From contig JAYMGJ010000715.1 in the NCBI GenBank assembly GCA_037178675.1, forward strand, positions 1 through 16,152: a DNA stretch of 16,152 bases, given 5' to 3'. The notes beneath the pieces are model-generated. The model ran no database searches. It was not told the DNA's origin and worked only from the letters and a program-made list of their open reading frames with translations. The stretch is from Scleroderma bovista (Eukaryota > Basidiomycota > Agaricomycetes > Boletales > Sclerodermataceae). Position numbers and translations under genes: made by a program. This document shows, in pieces, positions 16,010 to 16,152 of the stretch (its first letter is position 1; every line of letters starts with the position of its first letter).

Positions 16010-16152
16010 TTGGCTGCTTTGATGAGCAAGACAGCTCCTCCTTTCTCATCAGAGATTTCTTCTTCCTCTTTCTTTTTTTCAACCCTCTTTACTCCTTTTG
16101 TGGGTTGTTTTCCTTTACATTCTCTAGAGAGATGTCCTTTATTGCCACAGTT
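16010..16152 (-). pseudogene. Ty3/gypsy Gag C-terminus with CCHC zinc knuckle (cut by window edge)
   Basis: At the window edge the frame reads NCGNKGHLSREC, the second Cys, His and last Cys of a CX2CX4HX4C nucleocapsid knuckle; the first Cys would be just outside. A Lys/Glu-rich tail follows (KKKEEEE). The Gag frame stops at TAG 15990-15988, while the protease frame lies one base back (-1) and is open from about 16049. The Gag-Pol join could be a -1 frameshift or a one-base loss in the AAA near 16010; no canonical slippery heptamer is seen. Confidence 0.7.

Larger units (their letters stand above)
12253..16152 (-). mobile_element. Ty3/gypsy retrotransposon with chromodomain, internal region, inactive
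   Basis: Order on the minus strand: Gag zinc knuckle, protease, reverse transcriptase, RNase H, integrase, chromodomain. That domain order defines Ty3/gypsy, and the chromodomain places it in the chromovirus group. I count 18 in-frame stops (15 TGA, 2 TAG, 1 TAA) and two one-base deletions in Pol, so it cannot move by itself. The 5' LTR and most of Gag are beyond the right edge. The sequence at lower coordinates looks like an LTR in the opposite orientation, so this element's own 3' LTR is not established. Confidence 0.9.

Noticed and set aside
6899..16152. Classical repeat-induced point mutation
   Set aside because: CpA-to-TpA change should give mainly TAA and TAG stops; TGA dominates, and the Arg losses point to CpG.
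1..16152. tRNA, rRNA or CRISPR array
   Set aside because: No tRNA arm pattern such as GGTTCGAATCC, no rRNA-like stretch, and no regular repeat-spacer array was seen while reading both strands.

Overview
The window looks like a transposon-dense stretch of a filamentous basidiomycete (Agaricomycete) nuclear genome. The grounds are the transposase families present (a hAT element and a Plavaka/KDZ-like element of the kind common in mushroom-forming fungi), introns of 49-61 nt with GTAAGT-like donors in both, a chromodomain-bearing Ty3/gypsy retrotransposon, and pyrimidine-rich leaders. No clear host housekeeping gene, tRNA, rRNA or CRISPR array was seen. The species assignment is inference.

Layout from left to right. 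(1) 1-2458, + strand: the 3' most of a hAT DNA transposon. Its transposase has seven visible exons, one in-frame stop and a lost last splice acceptor, and it ends in GGACCG-rich subterminal repeats and a terminal inverted repeat. It is inserted into (2) block A, 2459-3830, + strand: the 3' end of an unidentified protein gene followed by an LTR-like region with CTTACCAAT repeats, a TATA box and a leader rich in hairpins. (3) 3876-4619, - strand: the one long undamaged, CpG-rich reading frame, a basidiomycete repeat-associated protein of unknown function, with a CT-rich leader and an upstream 16-bp inverted repeat. (4) 4857-5775: a foldback MITE, part of a second copy, and a probable solo LTR carrying a TATA box and a cluster of GATAAG motifs. 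(5) 6391-6838: another LTR-like repeat. (6) 6899-9710, - strand: a decayed Plavaka transposase gene with recognisable introns. (7) Block B, 10148-11975, + strand: a more complete, diverged copy of block A. (8) 11976-16152, - strand: a decayed Ty3/gypsy element from the Gag zinc knuckle through protease, reverse transcriptase, RNase H and integrase to the chromodomain.

The Ty3 element and the Plavaka gene are dead by many point mutations. Most stops are TGA, and many Plavaka Arg positions have become Cys, His, Gln or stop, as expected from deamination of methylated CpG. In 360-nt samples I counted 1 CpG in the Ty3 element, 7 in the Plavaka gene and 18 in the 3876-4619 gene.

The best candidate for something undescribed is the pair of blocks A and B. 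They are diverged copies of one unit, 8 kb apart. Between them the protein is kept mostly by conservative changes, and downstream of each TATA box lie five hairpins in the same order whose stem sequences differ while pairing is kept. This looks like a structured leader RNA of an uncharacterised LTR element. It is inferred by eye and needs a covariation test.
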